A stretch of DNA of 64,000 nucleotides from Bathymodiolus brooksi (lineage: Eukaryota; Mollusca; Bivalvia; Mytilida; Modiolidae): positions 19,798,413 to 19,862,412 of the forward strand of contig OY804589.1 of NCBI GenBank assembly GCA_963680875.1, written 5' to 3'. The notes below the pieces were generated by a model, which did no database searches, was not told the DNA's origin, and was given only the letters and a program-made list of their open reading frames with translations. Shown one piece after another: positions 51,901 to 54,190 of this stretch (the first letter of the stretch is position 1; every line of letters starts with the position of its first letter). The translations under genes were made by a program, and so were the position numbers.

Positions 51901-53164
51901 AATAAAATTATTTTGATCTTACTTACATACGTACTTATAGTGTATATTGTTGTTTTAGCACTTAAGTTGGTTTTAATTAATTGTTGAAAAGTAATTACTA
52001 AGTGAAATATCACATGCTATATTTAGTTGAAATCTAATGAAAATGAAGTGAAATATATTGATTTAAGAAGATCAATTTGAAATAAAGAAAATGACAAATT
52101 GAATAAGAAATGAAATAATATAGTTGTTGTAATTTAATTTAAAAAAAATAAGCGAAATATCACCTTCTATATTTAGTTAACATGTAATGAAAATGAAGTA
52201 AAATATATTGATTAAAGAAGAAAGATTGAGATGAAGAAAAAATCAAATTTGATGAGAAGTGAAATAATATAGTTGTTGTAATTTAATGTTTTTTAAATAA
52301 TTATTTAATGAAATATCACATGCTATATTTAGTTAAAATCTAATGAAAATGAAGTAACATATATTGATTTAAGAAGAAAGATTGAAATAAAGAAAATGTC
52401 AAATTTAATGAGAAATGCAGTGATATAGTTGTTGTAATTCAATTTAAATTATCTGTTCAGACAATGTTCAACATATTCAGACTCTGTTCAGACTTTTCAG
52501 ACAATGTTCAGAATCTGTTCTGACTTTTCAGAAAATGTTCAGAATGTTCAGAATCTGTTCAGAATTTTCAGTCAATGTTCAGAATGGTCAGATTTTTTTC
52601 AGAATTTCTAGCACAAAAACTGGTCTATTCATAATTTCTTGACTTTTTAGTGACTGTTGGTATGTATTTCTGCATACTGCACTTCTTATGCTGTGCAGAT
52701 CAGTCGTTCCGTACTGACAAATGGATCAATGAAAATTAGTCATCAAATCAGTTCAGCTTTACAAATTAAGATTTGAAAAGCGGTAATTTGATTGGCCAAG
52801 CAACGCTCATCTGAATGAGACTCGTTATGTCAGCTACATGATCTTAATGTTAGAACTTTGGGTACAAATTAAAAAAATATTATCAACGTATGATATCATA
52901 AGTGTAATTTTATGACGTTATCTAAAATTACATGATGGTTTAAGTTAAAGATTGAAGAAACTATAAGCATTGAACAGCTACGAATTCAAAGGAAAGGTTT
53001 CAAAAAGTTGTACATGTATATGGGGATATTCTGTTTGTGTTTATATTACATAATATTGGATAAATTACAAAATTTTAGGTTACAAATACTTTCTTTCTAT
53101 ATAACCACTTACCAGCGTTTGATGAACAAACTTTGAAAACCAGTAATAAAATTAGTCCCAACAT
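1046..53164 (-). CDS. Receptor-type protein tyrosine phosphatase (3 Ig + 2 TSP1 + TM + D1 + D2), 24 coding exons
   Basis: Spliced minus-strand gene; exons are listed separately. Predicted role (family knowledge): a single-pass cell-surface receptor that binds ligands through Ig and thrombospondin repeats and dephosphorylates phosphotyrosine in the cytoplasm. Seen: signal peptide, three Ig-like domains, two TSP1 repeats, membrane helix, D1 with KNRY, NANYID, KCDRYWP, WPDHG and [11 protein letters not shown]2 with a degenerate catalytic loop, then TAA. The chosen exons sum to 3153 nt (1051 codons). Every junction keeps frame except a doubtful one between exons 8 and 9. Odd: an in-frame TGA at 16409-16411 (about codon 588) replaces a D1 tryptophan, so the gene as read stops before the catalytic loop. 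It could be a pseudogene, a null allele or a sequence error. The exon model is strong; functional integrity is uncertain. Confidence 0.9.
1225..1400 (+). repeat. Fragments of two dispersed repeats
   Basis: A stretch with the phrase GTGGCATCCGTCGTGTTACT (also near 8.46 and 18.5 kb) runs into a copy of the flank of the 74-bp-unit element (GATATCAAATTTAGTGCGCA-like, with differences). The open frames here are repeat shadows. Confidence 0.45.
1781..1916 (-). CDS. Phosphatase exon 23 (D2 degenerate catalytic loop)
   Basis: 136 nt, acceptor CATCAG, donor GTAAGTAC. With the last two bases of exon 22 it reads [13 protein letters not shown], aligned to the family VLVHCSxGxxRSGxF. The catalytic Cys is Ser and the P-loop Arg is Asn, so D2 should not be catalytic. 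The following helix ([20 protein letters not shown]) fits the end of a PTP domain well. Confidence 0.9.
2761..2897 (-). CDS. Phosphatase exon 22 (D2, WPD-equivalent region)
   Basis: 137 nt, phase 0 start, acceptor TTTCAG, donor GTAGGTAG. It encodes [20 protein letters not shown], then a helix and PVTVVS. MPD sits where an active domain has WPD, a second sign that D2 is a pseudophosphatase. Confidence 0.85.
3442..3564 (-). CDS. Phosphatase exon 21 (D2 core strand)
   Basis: 123 nt, 41 codons, phase 0 at both ends, acceptor TCTTGCAAG, donor GTGAAA. It contains [11 protein letters not shown], matching the family segment after the YWP motif (xLxxGxxTVxx). YWP itself is replaced by LVYT. Two weaker acceptors further in give the wrong phase. 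Confidence 0.8.
3700..3860 (+). repeat. Dispersed repeat C fragment
   Basis: Diverged copy of a repeat seen more clearly at 7.7-8.1 kb, recognised by alternating TTTTGTCC and CCCCTTTGGTATCTTC-like words. No coding evidence. Confidence 0.4.
4309..4437 (-). CDS. Phosphatase exon 20 (D2, ATQ and WxMI region)
   Basis: 129 nt, phase 0, acceptor TTTCAG, donor GTACAC. It encodes [20 protein letters not shown] and then STIVLILND, a clear match to the family yIATQGPlpxTvxDFWrMi...tIVMLn. The D2 fold is kept even though catalysis is lost. Confidence 0.9.
4560..4736 (+). repeat. Repeat C fragment followed by start of repeat B
   Basis: 4560-4695 resembles repeat C (TTGCCAGTTTCTCTG). 4702-4736 is the first 35 bp of repeat B (AAGGGTAATAACAAAATTAC). 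Confidence 0.5.
5205..5310. repeat. 106-bp palindromic element (nested hairpin MITE-like)
   Basis: Arms starting TTGAGGGTGTTATGGTAGAT and ending ACACAACACCCTCAA pair over about 27 bp with few mismatches. The loop holds a second inverted pair (ATCACCCGAG with TCGAGGGTAAT). Probably a very short MITE; as RNA it would fold into a long hairpin. Confidence 0.65.
6195..6415 (-). repeat. tRNA-derived SINE, family 2
   Basis: Read on the minus strand it starts with a tRNA-like head (GGTGTAATGGTCAGCATGAT ... GAGTTAGAGTCC) followed by a SINE body. A relative lies at 53.85 kb. The ORF just upstream (5.79-6.2 kb) has no recognisable product. Confidence 0.55.
6523..6596 (-). CDS. Phosphatase exon 19 (D2, NAV motif)
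   Basis: 74 nt, acceptor CTTTACAG, donor GTATGTAA. It encodes [13 protein letters not shown] and NFINAVQVP, equivalent to the family R-V-x-L...DYINAxxidG. With this donor the spacing from NA to ATQ in exon 20 equals that of LAR-type domains, which decided against an internal GTTCCT. Confidence 0.85.
6760..7003 (+). repeat. tRNA-derived SINE, family 1 (full length)
   Basis: The head has GGTAGTTGGATTTACAACTA, a diverged box-B region (TAATTTCGAATACCACT), a central domain with GGGTACTCCGGTTTCCTCC, and the tail GTGGCGTTAAACACCATAAC. Copies occur about every 5 kb in both orientations. The central domain resembles that of widespread mollusc SINEs (MetaSINE type, from memory). Confidence 0.75.
7557..7656 (-). 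CDS. Phosphatase exon 18 (D1-D2 linker, start of D2)
   Basis: 100 nt, phase 0 start, acceptor ATTTTTAG, donor GTTAGTAT. It encodes [20 protein letters not shown], the D2 counterpart of the KNRY region that opens each PTP domain. The single base left over joins TG of exon 19 to give Met. Confidence 0.8.
7680..8105 (+). repeat. Dispersed repeat C, four imperfect tandem copies
   Basis: The core GCCAGTTTCTCTGGATTGTC and a following TTGCCCCTTCGGTAT-like phrase recur four times at about 72-87 bp spacing. Other copies lie near 3.7, 4.6, 8.3, 18.3 and 24.4 kb. Its class is unknown. Confidence 0.6.
8280..8490 (-). repeat. Repeat C, reverse orientation
   Basis: Contains phrases shared with 18.3-18.56 kb (a CACGAGCCC/CACGGACTCC-like word, GATCTGGAAGGATAAGCAGT and the end CACCCGCCGTTTTACTC). 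The open frame through it is a repeat shadow. Confidence 0.45.
8535..8684 (-). CDS. Phosphatase exon 17 (end of D1)
   Basis: 150 nt, 50 codons, phase 0, acceptor TTTTTACAG, donor GTACGG. It encodes [16 protein letters not shown], the family QYxFlhxallE helix closing D1, then the linker and INEEFK. The Gln of the Q-loop is supplied just upstream at the end of exon 16 (IQTP). Confidence 0.9.
8758..9012 (-). repeat. tRNA-derived SINE, family 1
   Basis: Near-full copy, reverse orientation: GGTTATGGTGTGTAATGCC at the tail side, ATATCGTGGCGGTCAG and CGGGATTGGAACTCACAACG (box B) towards the head. Confidence 0.75.
9088..9223 (-). CDS. Phosphatase exon 16 (D1 catalytic loop)
   Basis: 136 nt, acceptor ATATTACAG, donor GTAAGTA. 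Joined to the TGC-AG end of exon 15 it reads [20 protein letters not shown], the intact PTP signature CxxGxxR, then a helix and NMIQTP, where the Q-loop Gln positions water for hydrolysis. D1 chemistry would be intact if this exon is translated. Confidence 0.95.
9966..10131 (-). repeat. Dispersed repeat B (about 165 bp), reverse orientation
   Basis: Full-length copy running from ATTCAACCCACCATTCC to GGTAATTTGTTATTACCCTT. On the sense strand family members start AATAAGGGTAATAAC and end GGTGGGTTGAATCAGA. The start can form a GGTAAT/ATTACC hairpin. No coding capacity. Confidence 0.65.
10370..10518 (-). CDS. Phosphatase exon 15 (D1 WPD loop)
   Basis: 149 nt, phase 0 start, acceptor ACAATCTAG, donor GTAAGC. 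It encodes [20 protein letters not shown] and ends LLVHC. WPDHG carries the general-acid Asp; HC begins the catalytic loop finished in exon 16. D1 is therefore of the active type. Confidence 0.95.
10795..11005 (+). repeat. Diverged SINE family 1 copy
   Basis: Keeps the order of SINE family 1 (GGTAGGTAGTTAGATGTACA head, CAGTGACCTGTGGCAG, GATATAAGTGAAATATTGTT) at low similarity. An A- and C-rich homopolymer patch follows at 11104-11157. Confidence 0.5.
11344..11472 (-). CDS. Phosphatase exon 14 (D1, KCDRYWP)
   Basis: 129 nt, 43 codons, phase 0, acceptor CTATTTAG, donor GTTGGA. It encodes [20 protein letters not shown] and continues to EISVMNKK, the standard PTP strand pair leading to the WPD exon. 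Confidence 0.95.
11513..11685 (+). repeat. Dispersed repeat B
   Basis: Full-length sense copy, from AAATAAGGTAATAACAAAAT to GGTGGGTTGAATCAGATTTT. Only about 40 bp from exon 14, inside the intron. Confidence 0.7.
11860..12955 (-). pseudogene. Reverse-transcriptase fragment of a retroelement (Penelope-like guess)
   Basis: Read on the minus strand: [15 protein letters not shown], then [20 protein letters not shown] (RT palm), [10 protein letters not shown] (catalytic YxDD box), [38 protein letters not shown] and ending in frame 3'. There are several frame changes near 12.6 kb and an in-frame TGA near 12.3 kb, so it is dead. A forward-strand relative lies at 34.95-35.3 kb. The RT type is common in mollusc and coral genomes; the exact clade was not determined. 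Confidence 0.8.
12969..13088 (+). repeat. SINE family 1, internally deleted
   Basis: The head (GGCCGTCGTGGTCGCGATCG) joins directly to the tail (GGCGTTACACACCATAACC); the central domain is missing. Confidence 0.65.
13118..13400 (+). repeat. 74-bp-unit element, single-unit form
   Basis: Left flank AACGTAGATATCACATTTAG, then GGAACCTTAGTTTTAATAAT, then one diverged unit at about 13305-13375 (GGACTAATAGTCCACCAGCA). Same architecture as the multi-copy elements at 28.8-30.6 and 33.2-34.8 kb, so the number of units varies between copies. Confidence 0.65.
13439..15764 (+). mobile_element. Tc1/IS630-superfamily transposon, complete ends, decayed
   Basis: Ends match as a 32-bp perfect inverted repeat (13439-13470 and 15733-15764; begins AAGTAATAATTTTTTGATTA), and weaker similarity reaches about 180 bp inward. 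A TA duplication flanks both sides (13437-13438 and 15765-15766), the superfamily's usual target. Inside is a transposase in two broken pieces. The element is about 2.3 kb and sits in a phosphatase intron. Confidence 0.9.
13824..15100 (+). pseudogene. DDE transposase of the Tc1/IS630 type, broken
   Basis: Part 1 (13824-14093): [12 protein letters not shown] start, and a helix-turn-helix-like segment with [16 protein letters not shown] follows at 14094; the same frame then continues with [18 protein letters not shown] frame change near 14.22 kb leads to part 2 (to TGA at 15098). Part 2 has [10 protein letters not shown] (first Asp), [10 protein letters not shown] (second Asp), and [15 protein letters not shown] (Glu), then an acidic tail ([12 protein letters not shown]). 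The catalytic triad survives, but one stop and one frameshift make it inactive. Confidence 0.9.
15881..16291 (-). repeat. SINE family 1 interrupted by repeat B
   Basis: SINE family 1 in reverse orientation is split: 15881-15991 (tail and central domain) and 16161-16291 (box B and head). The gap is filled by a full repeat B. About 17 bp of SINE seem lost at the insertion. Confidence 0.75.
15992..16160 (+). repeat. Dispersed repeat B inserted in a SINE
   Basis: Complete copy beginning AAATAAGGGTAATAATACAA and ending GGTGGGTTGAATCAGA. Its insertion into a SINE shows that repeat B moved, or was copied, after the SINE arrived. Confidence 0.75.
16355..16452 (-). CDS. Phosphatase exon 13 (D1) with in-frame TGA
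   Basis: 98 nt, acceptor TTTTACAG, donor GTTATT. With the last base of exon 12 it reads [14 protein letters not shown], then TGA at 16409-16411, then [18 protein letters not shown]. This is the family segment xxTvxDFWRMiWexxvxxIVMLTNlxExgk, with TGA replacing the TGG of the second Trp. Both neighbours splice in the correct phase, and the other two frames also contain stops. Either the gene is inactivated here or the base is wrong or variable. Confidence 0.9.
16492..16758 (-). repeat. tRNA-derived SINE, family 1
   Basis: Near-full reverse copy: GGTTATAAGGTGTTTAACGC to CACGACGGACCC. It lies about 40 bp from exon 13. Confidence 0.75.
17015..17105 (-). repeat. Single unit of the 74-bp-unit element
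   Basis: On the minus strand: CATGTCAGTGCCGAAACACC ... GATACCTTCGGGGACTAATA. Diverged from the arrays at 29-30 kb but in the same order. Confidence 0.55.
17471..17507 (-). CDS. Phosphatase exon 12 (D1, 37-nt exon)
   Basis: Acceptor CCTTTCAG, donor GTAATT. It encodes [12 protein letters not shown] plus one base that completes Gly of exon 13, giving YIASQGP (family yIAtQGP). Confidence 0.9.
18070..18146 (-). CDS. Phosphatase exon 11 (D1, DDHSRV and NANYID)
   Basis: 77 nt, acceptor TTTAAACAG, donor GTGAGT. Together with the T of exon 10 it encodes [14 protein letters not shown] and then HYINANYID, two of the most conserved PTP motifs. Confidence 0.95.
18275..18560 (-). repeat. Repeat C copy, reverse orientation
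   Basis: Contains AAGGGGCAATCGAG, GGACAATCCAGAGGTATTGG and the distal phrase GACACCTGCCATGGCATTCG shared with 8.4 kb. The open frame here is a shadow. Confidence 0.55.
18858..18945 (-). CDS. Phosphatase exon 10 (D1 start, KNRY)
   Basis: 88 nt, phase 0 start, donor GTAAGTA. It encodes [20 protein letters not shown] and [13 protein letters not shown] is the phosphotyrosine-recognition loop at the start of D1. The acceptor (TTTAG) is preceded not by pyrimidines but by a long TA dinucleotide run. Confidence 0.9.
18950..18978. repeat. TA dinucleotide microsatellite beside exon 10
   Basis: About 14 TA units lie within 5 bp of the exon 10 acceptor and occupy the place of its pyrimidine tract. Confidence 0.9.
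19254..19508 (+). repeat. tRNA-derived SINE, family 1
   Basis: Full copy: ACAGTCGTGGTCGTGATCGT head to GATATAACTGAAATATTGTT and the ACCCCACAATCC tail. Confidence 0.75.
19926..24245. repeat. 48-bp minisatellite, about 90 copies, with higher-order structure
   Basis: The unit contains CTGTAAACAATTTACTAGGA, ATACAGCTTTTACCTAGTAT and CATTAAT. 48 is a multiple of three and the unit lacks stops in some frames, so long 16-residue-repeat open frames exist on both strands; these are artefacts. Variant units recur at fixed larger distances: the ACAGGTTTTA variant at about 20621, 21677, 22685 and 23693, i.e. 22, 21 and 21 units. The array fills most of the intron between exons 9 and 10. Confidence 0.97.
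24370..24530 (+). repeat. Repeat C fragment
   Basis: Diverged copy (TGTGTCTTGCGTCCAATGTT, TTTTTGATTGTCCTGTCTGT) just after exon 9 on the gene's strand. Confidence 0.4.
24550..24776 (-). CDS. Phosphatase exon 9 (juxtamembrane, cytoplasmic)
   Basis: It ends at donor GTAATT (24549) and encodes [16 protein letters not shown], a Ser/Thr-rich stretch, [18 protein letters not shown] and [18 protein letters not shown], running in phase 0 into exon 10. Several tyrosines could be phosphorylation sites. The acceptor is uncertain: TTTTTTCAG gives a start at 24776 (two leading bases AA), while an inner GGCAG gives 24769. The first, joined to the strongest donor of exon 8, would create TAA; the second pairs with a weaker exon 8 donor and keeps the frame. 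Confidence 0.8.
24780..26000. other. Intron 8, no further exon found
   Basis: AT-rich. I looked for a short phase-compatible exon joining exons 8 and 9 and found none convincing. Two stretches (about 24.89-24.95 and 25.73-25.85 kb) look like repeat fragments. Confidence 0.4.
26014..26144 (-). CDS. Phosphatase exon 8 (cytoplasmic, after the membrane helix)
   Basis: Acceptor GTTATTAG; the first base completes Arg after the membrane helix, giving [17 protein letters not shown] and then [11 protein letters not shown]. There are two possible donors: GTAAGA ending the exon at 26014 (reads on to YVLVDH) or GTATGT ending it at 26034 (after REP). Only the shorter form joins exon 9 without a stop, using exon 9's inner acceptor. 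Confidence 0.8.
26764..26866 (-). CDS. Phosphatase exon 7 (transmembrane helix)
   Basis: 103 nt, acceptor GTCTTACAG, donor GTAAAA. It encodes [19 protein letters not shown] followed by a run of Leu/Val/Ile and GLVCVKR: a single membrane helix with a basic stop-transfer end. The phase matches both neighbours. Confidence 0.92.
27059..27154 (-). CDS. Possible extra exon between TSP1-2 and the membrane helix
   Basis: 96 nt (32 codons), open in the required frame and in symmetrical phase 1-1. Acceptor TTTTCATAG, donor GTGAGTAC. It would encode [20 protein letters not shown] and ATT. It fits the frame whether included or skipped. I do not recognise the peptide, and a repeat fragment is an equally good explanation. 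Confidence 0.3.
27549..27719 (-). CDS. Phosphatase exon 6 (second thrombospondin type 1 repeat)
   Basis: 171 nt, phase 1-1, acceptor TATTTAG, donor GTAAAT. It encodes [31 protein letters not shown] and further Cys ending KVCP: the WxxW, CSxTCGxGxxxRxRxC pattern and six cysteines of TSP1. Extracellular; TSP1 repeats bind ligands or matrix in the family. Confidence 0.95.
28198..28371 (-). CDS. Phosphatase exon 5 (first thrombospondin type 1 repeat)
   Basis: 174 nt, phase 1-1, acceptor CCTTTTAG, donor GTATCT. It encodes [31 protein letters not shown], ending NIPCP. A close paralogue of exon 6 and so a tandem exon duplication. Confidence 0.95.
28508..28752 (-). repeat. tRNA-derived SINE, family 1
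   Basis: Full reverse copy, forming the left part of a segment that is duplicated at 33 kb (where only its head remains). Confidence 0.7.
28757..30620 (+). repeat. Element with 74-bp units, copy A (17 units)
   Basis: Left flank (GTAGATATCAAATTCAATAC near 28826, AATAATTACATTATTTAGTA near 29015), about 17 tandem 74-bp units at 29088-30345 (GATGATACCTCCGGAGACTA, TAGTCCACCAGCAGAGGTAT, CAACCTAGTGATAGTAACAC), then a right flank starting GTAGATATCAAGTTTAGTGT near 30371. The conserved flanks with a variable central array recall non-autonomous Helitron-like elements of bivalves (analogy only). Confidence 0.8.
30914..31285 (-). CDS. C2H2 zinc-finger protein, last exon (three fingers)
   Basis: It encodes [20 protein letters not shown] (finger 1), [20 protein letters not shown] (finger 2), [19 protein letters not shown] (finger 3), then a Pro/Ser-rich tail ending SVEP and TAA. 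All zinc ligands (C-x2-C...H-x3-4-H) are present. The acceptor TTTCAG precedes it. Family role: sequence-specific DNA binding in the nucleus. It lies on the same strand as the host gene within its intron 4. The full length would be about 130 residues with the short upstream exon at 31629-31649. The ORF is intact, so probably a live nested gene or a recent retro-copy. Confidence 0.8.
   Translation of the reverse strand, partial: KYVCDKCGKQFTQKRNLTRHMKIHVQSSQTYSCYICGNEFNRPDNKKRHEESHTYIITCPICGQFCNRRENMFRHRTLHKRPEVNPRMLVKGPASSDPGSSNNPEKRRRIHSTLPSNSPSVEP
31629..31649 (-). CDS. Likely first coding exon of the zinc-finger gene
   Basis: ATG followed by six codons (MKMDKNN), ending at the strong donor GTAAGTGG in phase 0, which joins in frame to the zinc-finger exon 343 bp downstream. 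Short, so only moderately supported; other upstream exons are possible. Confidence 0.5.
31660..32790. other. Upstream region of the zinc-finger gene
   Basis: AT-rich to about 32.4 kb, then more balanced base composition. Overlapping short ORFs at 32.4-32.84 kb on both strands have no recognisable domain. Part may be 5' UTR or promoter of the zinc-finger gene. Confidence 0.3.
32795..32955 (-). promoter_or_regulatory. Cluster of ETS-like and CRE-like motifs
   Basis: GC-richer patch with TTCCGGTGA-type words repeated about seven times and a full TGACGTCA palindrome context (GGTGACGTCATTTCC), plus TTACGTCAC and GATGTCACTG. CTTCCGG is the ETS core and TGACGTCA the CRE/ATF site (family knowledge). 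It lies 1.1-1.3 kb upstream of the zinc-finger start. It could equally be a simple degenerate tandem repeat. Confidence 0.4.
32990..34760 (+). repeat. Element with 74-bp units, copy B (about 5 units), with repeat B insertion
   Basis: Parallels copy A: SINE head 32990-33090, left flank to about 33480, about five units at 34148-34503, and a right flank matching 30350-30620. It differs by a repeat B insertion (33131-33216) and about 660 bp of unrelated DNA (33485-34147) before the array. Copies A and B look like a local segmental duplication. Confidence 0.75.
33131..33216 (+). repeat. Repeat B, 5' half, inserted in element copy B
   Basis: AAATAAGGGTAATAACAAAA to AACAGACAAATTC, placed between ATATAATATTG and TAATATAGCATCC. 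The matching place in copy A (28795-28801) is uninterrupted. Confidence 0.75.
34942..35295 (+). pseudogene. Reverse-transcriptase fragment, forward copy
   Basis: Open frame reading [20 protein letters not shown], then [54 protein letters not shown] and [12 protein letters not shown] to TAA. Homologous to the minus-strand fragment at 11.9-12.9 kb but less decayed; it starts just after the catalytic YxDD box, so it is a 5'-truncated piece. Confidence 0.75.
35484..35665 (+). repeat. SINE family 1, 5' truncated
   Basis: Box B region to tail only: GTTCGAACTCCGTTCATGGC ... GTGGCGTTAAAGACCATAAA. Confidence 0.65.
36143..37113 (-). pseudogene. Tc1-like (DD34E) transposase remnant
   Basis: Upstream part (37113-36592): helix-turn-helix [33 protein letters not shown] (linker with GRPK), and [20 protein letters not shown] with the first catalytic Asp. 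Downstream part (36487-36143, different frame): [10 protein letters not shown] (second Asp) and [18 protein letters not shown] (Glu). At least one frameshift near 36.5-36.6 kb. No terminal inverted repeats were recognised. Distinct from the element at 13.4 kb. Confidence 0.9.
37150..39440. other. Intron 4 remainder, few recognisable features
   Basis: Diverged SINE-like sequence at 37676-37930, a MITE fragment at 38453-38705, about three imperfect ~60-bp tandem copies near 38770-38970 (GATAATATGTGTCT words), and a tRNA-like SINE head at 39045-39150 (reverse). No exon found. Confidence 0.4.
38453..38705 (+). mobile_element. MITE fragment (AGGGACGGACCAT family)
   Basis: Begins AGGGACGGACCATTTAACTT and follows the element at 58762-59025 through TATTCTAACTCTCGTGTTGT and AAACCATA; the right inverted repeat is missing. 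Confidence 0.65.
39451..39681 (-). CDS. Phosphatase exon 4 (third Ig-like domain)
   Basis: 231 nt, phase 1-1, acceptor AATTTCAG, donor GTATGTAC. It encodes [40 protein letters not shown] and [10 protein letters not shown]: an Ig V/I-like domain with both canonical Cys, Trp and the D-x-G-x-Y-x-C motif. Joins in frame to the first TSP1 repeat. Confidence 0.95.
39790..42850. repeat. 47-bp minisatellite, roughly 65 diverged copies
   Basis: The unit contains TTAAGGACAGTCATGGTCAA, TAAGGTCTTTTATATGTCCT and ACTTGTA. Copies vary in sequence and length, more so at the edges. It fills the intron between Ig2 and Ig3. Confidence 0.9.
43486..43713 (-). CDS. Phosphatase exon 3 (second Ig-like domain)
   Basis: 228 nt, phase 1-1, acceptor ATTTCAG, donor GTACGC. 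It encodes [40 protein letters not shown] and [12 protein letters not shown]; both canonical Cys are present. Close paralogue of exons 2 and 4 (shared GAKYGNVN). Confidence 0.95.
44255..45885. repeat. 32-bp minisatellite, about 50 copies
   Basis: The unit is roughly ACATAGCTAGTGGACCCATG followed by CAACTATATAAT, with few differences between copies. It fills the intron between Ig1 and Ig2. Confidence 0.95.
46433..46660 (-). CDS. Phosphatase exon 2 (first Ig-like domain)
   Basis: 228 nt, phase 1-1, acceptor TATTTCAG, donor GTAGGT. It encodes [40 protein letters not shown] and [12 protein letters not shown]. Odd: the first canonical Cys (TLTC in exons 3 and 4) is Ser, AGT instead of TGT, so the usual disulfide cannot form. 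Joins directly to the signal peptide exon. Confidence 0.93.
46661..47705. other. Part of intron 1, nothing recognised
   Basis: AT-rich sequence without a convincing exon or repeat. The ORF at 47.29-47.47 kb has no recognisable product. Confidence 0.35.
47755..48200. repeat. Short tandem repeat of CTGAACATT-type units (left arm)
   Basis: Units such as TCTGAACATT, TCTGAACAGAT and GTCTGAAAAG repeat irregularly. The complement (GTTCAGAATCTGTTC words) is at 52440-52600. The Cys/Phe-rich open frames are artefacts of this repeat. Confidence 0.85.
48951..51743 (+). mobile_element. DNA transposon with 45-bp palindrome-rich TIRs
   Basis: The left end GTACGTCTAAACACCGCTCA then GGACTCCTGAGTGCACTCAG and GACAT pairs with the reverse complement at 51699-51743, 42 of 45 bases identical. 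The TIR itself contains the palindromes CTCAGGACTCCTGAG and CCTGAGTGCACTCAGG. It encloses a decayed transposase-like ORF and a patch of CTTAGGAC inverted words (50.2-50.39 kb). No clear target duplication seen. Confidence 0.75.
50528..51241 (+). pseudogene. Transposase-like remnant (MULE-like C-terminus?)
   Basis: Open frame of 237 codons. The recognisable part is [38 protein letters not shown] and IQHVDL, which resembles the C-terminal part of MULE-type transposases. Upstream the similarity is in another frame ([15 protein letters not shown]), so it is frameshifted. From about 50930 the frame runs into repeat B (AAGGGTAATAAAAAAATTAC), so its C-terminus is not native. Confidence 0.45.
52656..53112. 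other. Intron 1, 5' part
   Basis: AT-rich sequence between the inverted-repeat structure and the signal-peptide exon; nothing recognised. Confidence 0.35.
53113..53164 (-). CDS. Phosphatase exon 1 (start codon and signal peptide)
   Basis: ATG then [17 protein letters not shown] plus one base, ending at donor GTAAGTGG in phase 1, which fits exon 2. Short hydrophobic core and small residues at the end: a secretory signal peptide with likely cleavage near SSNA. It is the only start that fits phase and topology. The promoter upstream was not identified. Confidence 0.85.
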
Positions 53165-53849
53165 TTTAATATTTTAGACAGTTCTGCGACCTTAACACGG
53201 AAGTAGATACCTGTTTGCAATTTAAATTCTTGTCTACTAGACCGTACAGTTCCACACAAAATATATACTATATTTAATTGATTATTTGTTTGCCCTTAGA
53301 AAGTATTATAACCAGTTTGTTTATTTAATCGTGTCGCGATCAGGTAATGTTTACGTTTTGTTTCTTTGATGTTGGGTATATCTAATACACTTTCTTTGTT
53401 GCTTTACTCAGTCAAATGATAAACTATATATCTGGCTGACACCCCTCCGCCCCTCCCCCATTTTTGGTCGTTTAAATGTGTATATTTGTTATTTTGTAAT
53501 ATTTAACATTTATAGCAATATCACTTCAATCAATGCAACTGACATTTGCTTCATGAATTACAAACTAATTATCTAATTTTAATCAGATAGATTCATCTCC
53601 GAAATGAATATATCAATCTCCTGTTCATTTACATCTGGATAAAAATTCATTATTTCATTTATTATAATAGACTTACAAATCTAAATACATTCAAGTCTAA
53701 TAAAAGTTAAATATATATAGATATATGTATATTTGAAAACGAATTTAAATAAATTGCTATTGTGAAATAGGTAATGCATTTTTTGTTTTCCGACATATTC
53801 GAACGTAACAAGAAGGTTAGTTATCATAATAAACAAGTAATACAGAGTT
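53165..53849. other. 5' flank of the phosphatase gene
   Basis: Contains the 5' UTR and probably the promoter, but no TATA box or initiator could be assigned with confidence. AT-rich, with one pyrimidine-rich patch (CCCCTCCGCCCCTCCCCC) at 53442-53459. Confidence 0.3.
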
Positions 53850-54190
53850 ACGATGGTGTAATGGTTAGCGTAATCGTATCAAGTGCCGTAGATCTACGGG
53901 GGTAGATCGTGTGTTCGATAGACATGGGGTCAAACTAAAGACTGTAAAAGTGATATAAACACATAGTGGTAAAGAATAAAGGCAAGGATTAGTTGGTTCG
54001 GAGTCGGTATACTGTGCCCAATGGGGCGACATATTCTACGTACATTGTTGTTCTAATGAGTTAGCACTATTAAAATCCAACTCGGTTGGTCTAGTACGAA
54101 GTGGACAGCACCATCTCATAAACAAATGAATATGTTTTTCACACGATATAGCTGAACTAAAAGTCGCTTAAAGTTAAACAACATTCATTC
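53850..54190 (+). repeat. tRNA-derived SINE, family 2
   Basis: tRNA-like head ACGATGGTGTAATGGTTAGC ... GTTCGATAGACATGGGGTC and body, ending in GTCGCTTAAAGTTAAACAAC and an ATTC/ATTT tail. Related to 6.2-6.4 kb. Confidence 0.65.

Larger units (their letters stand above)
47707..52655. mobile_element. Large inverted-repeat structure (about 4.9 kb) with a nested TIR element
   Basis: The outer arms are reverse complements: 47707-48560 begins AGTCAAGAAATTCTGAATAG and AGACCAGTTTTTGTGCTA, and 51975-52655 ends with their complement (TAGCACAAAAACTGGTCTAT). Each arm has an array of CTGAACATT-like units plus a segment ATCACATGCTATATTTAGTT in inverse order. It looks like a foldback-type transposon, or a DNA transposon with long arms, in intron 1. 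Confidence 0.75.

Noticed and set aside
53442..53459. GC-rich promoter box upstream of exon 1
   Set aside because: A single pyrimidine run without any core promoter element; too weak to call.
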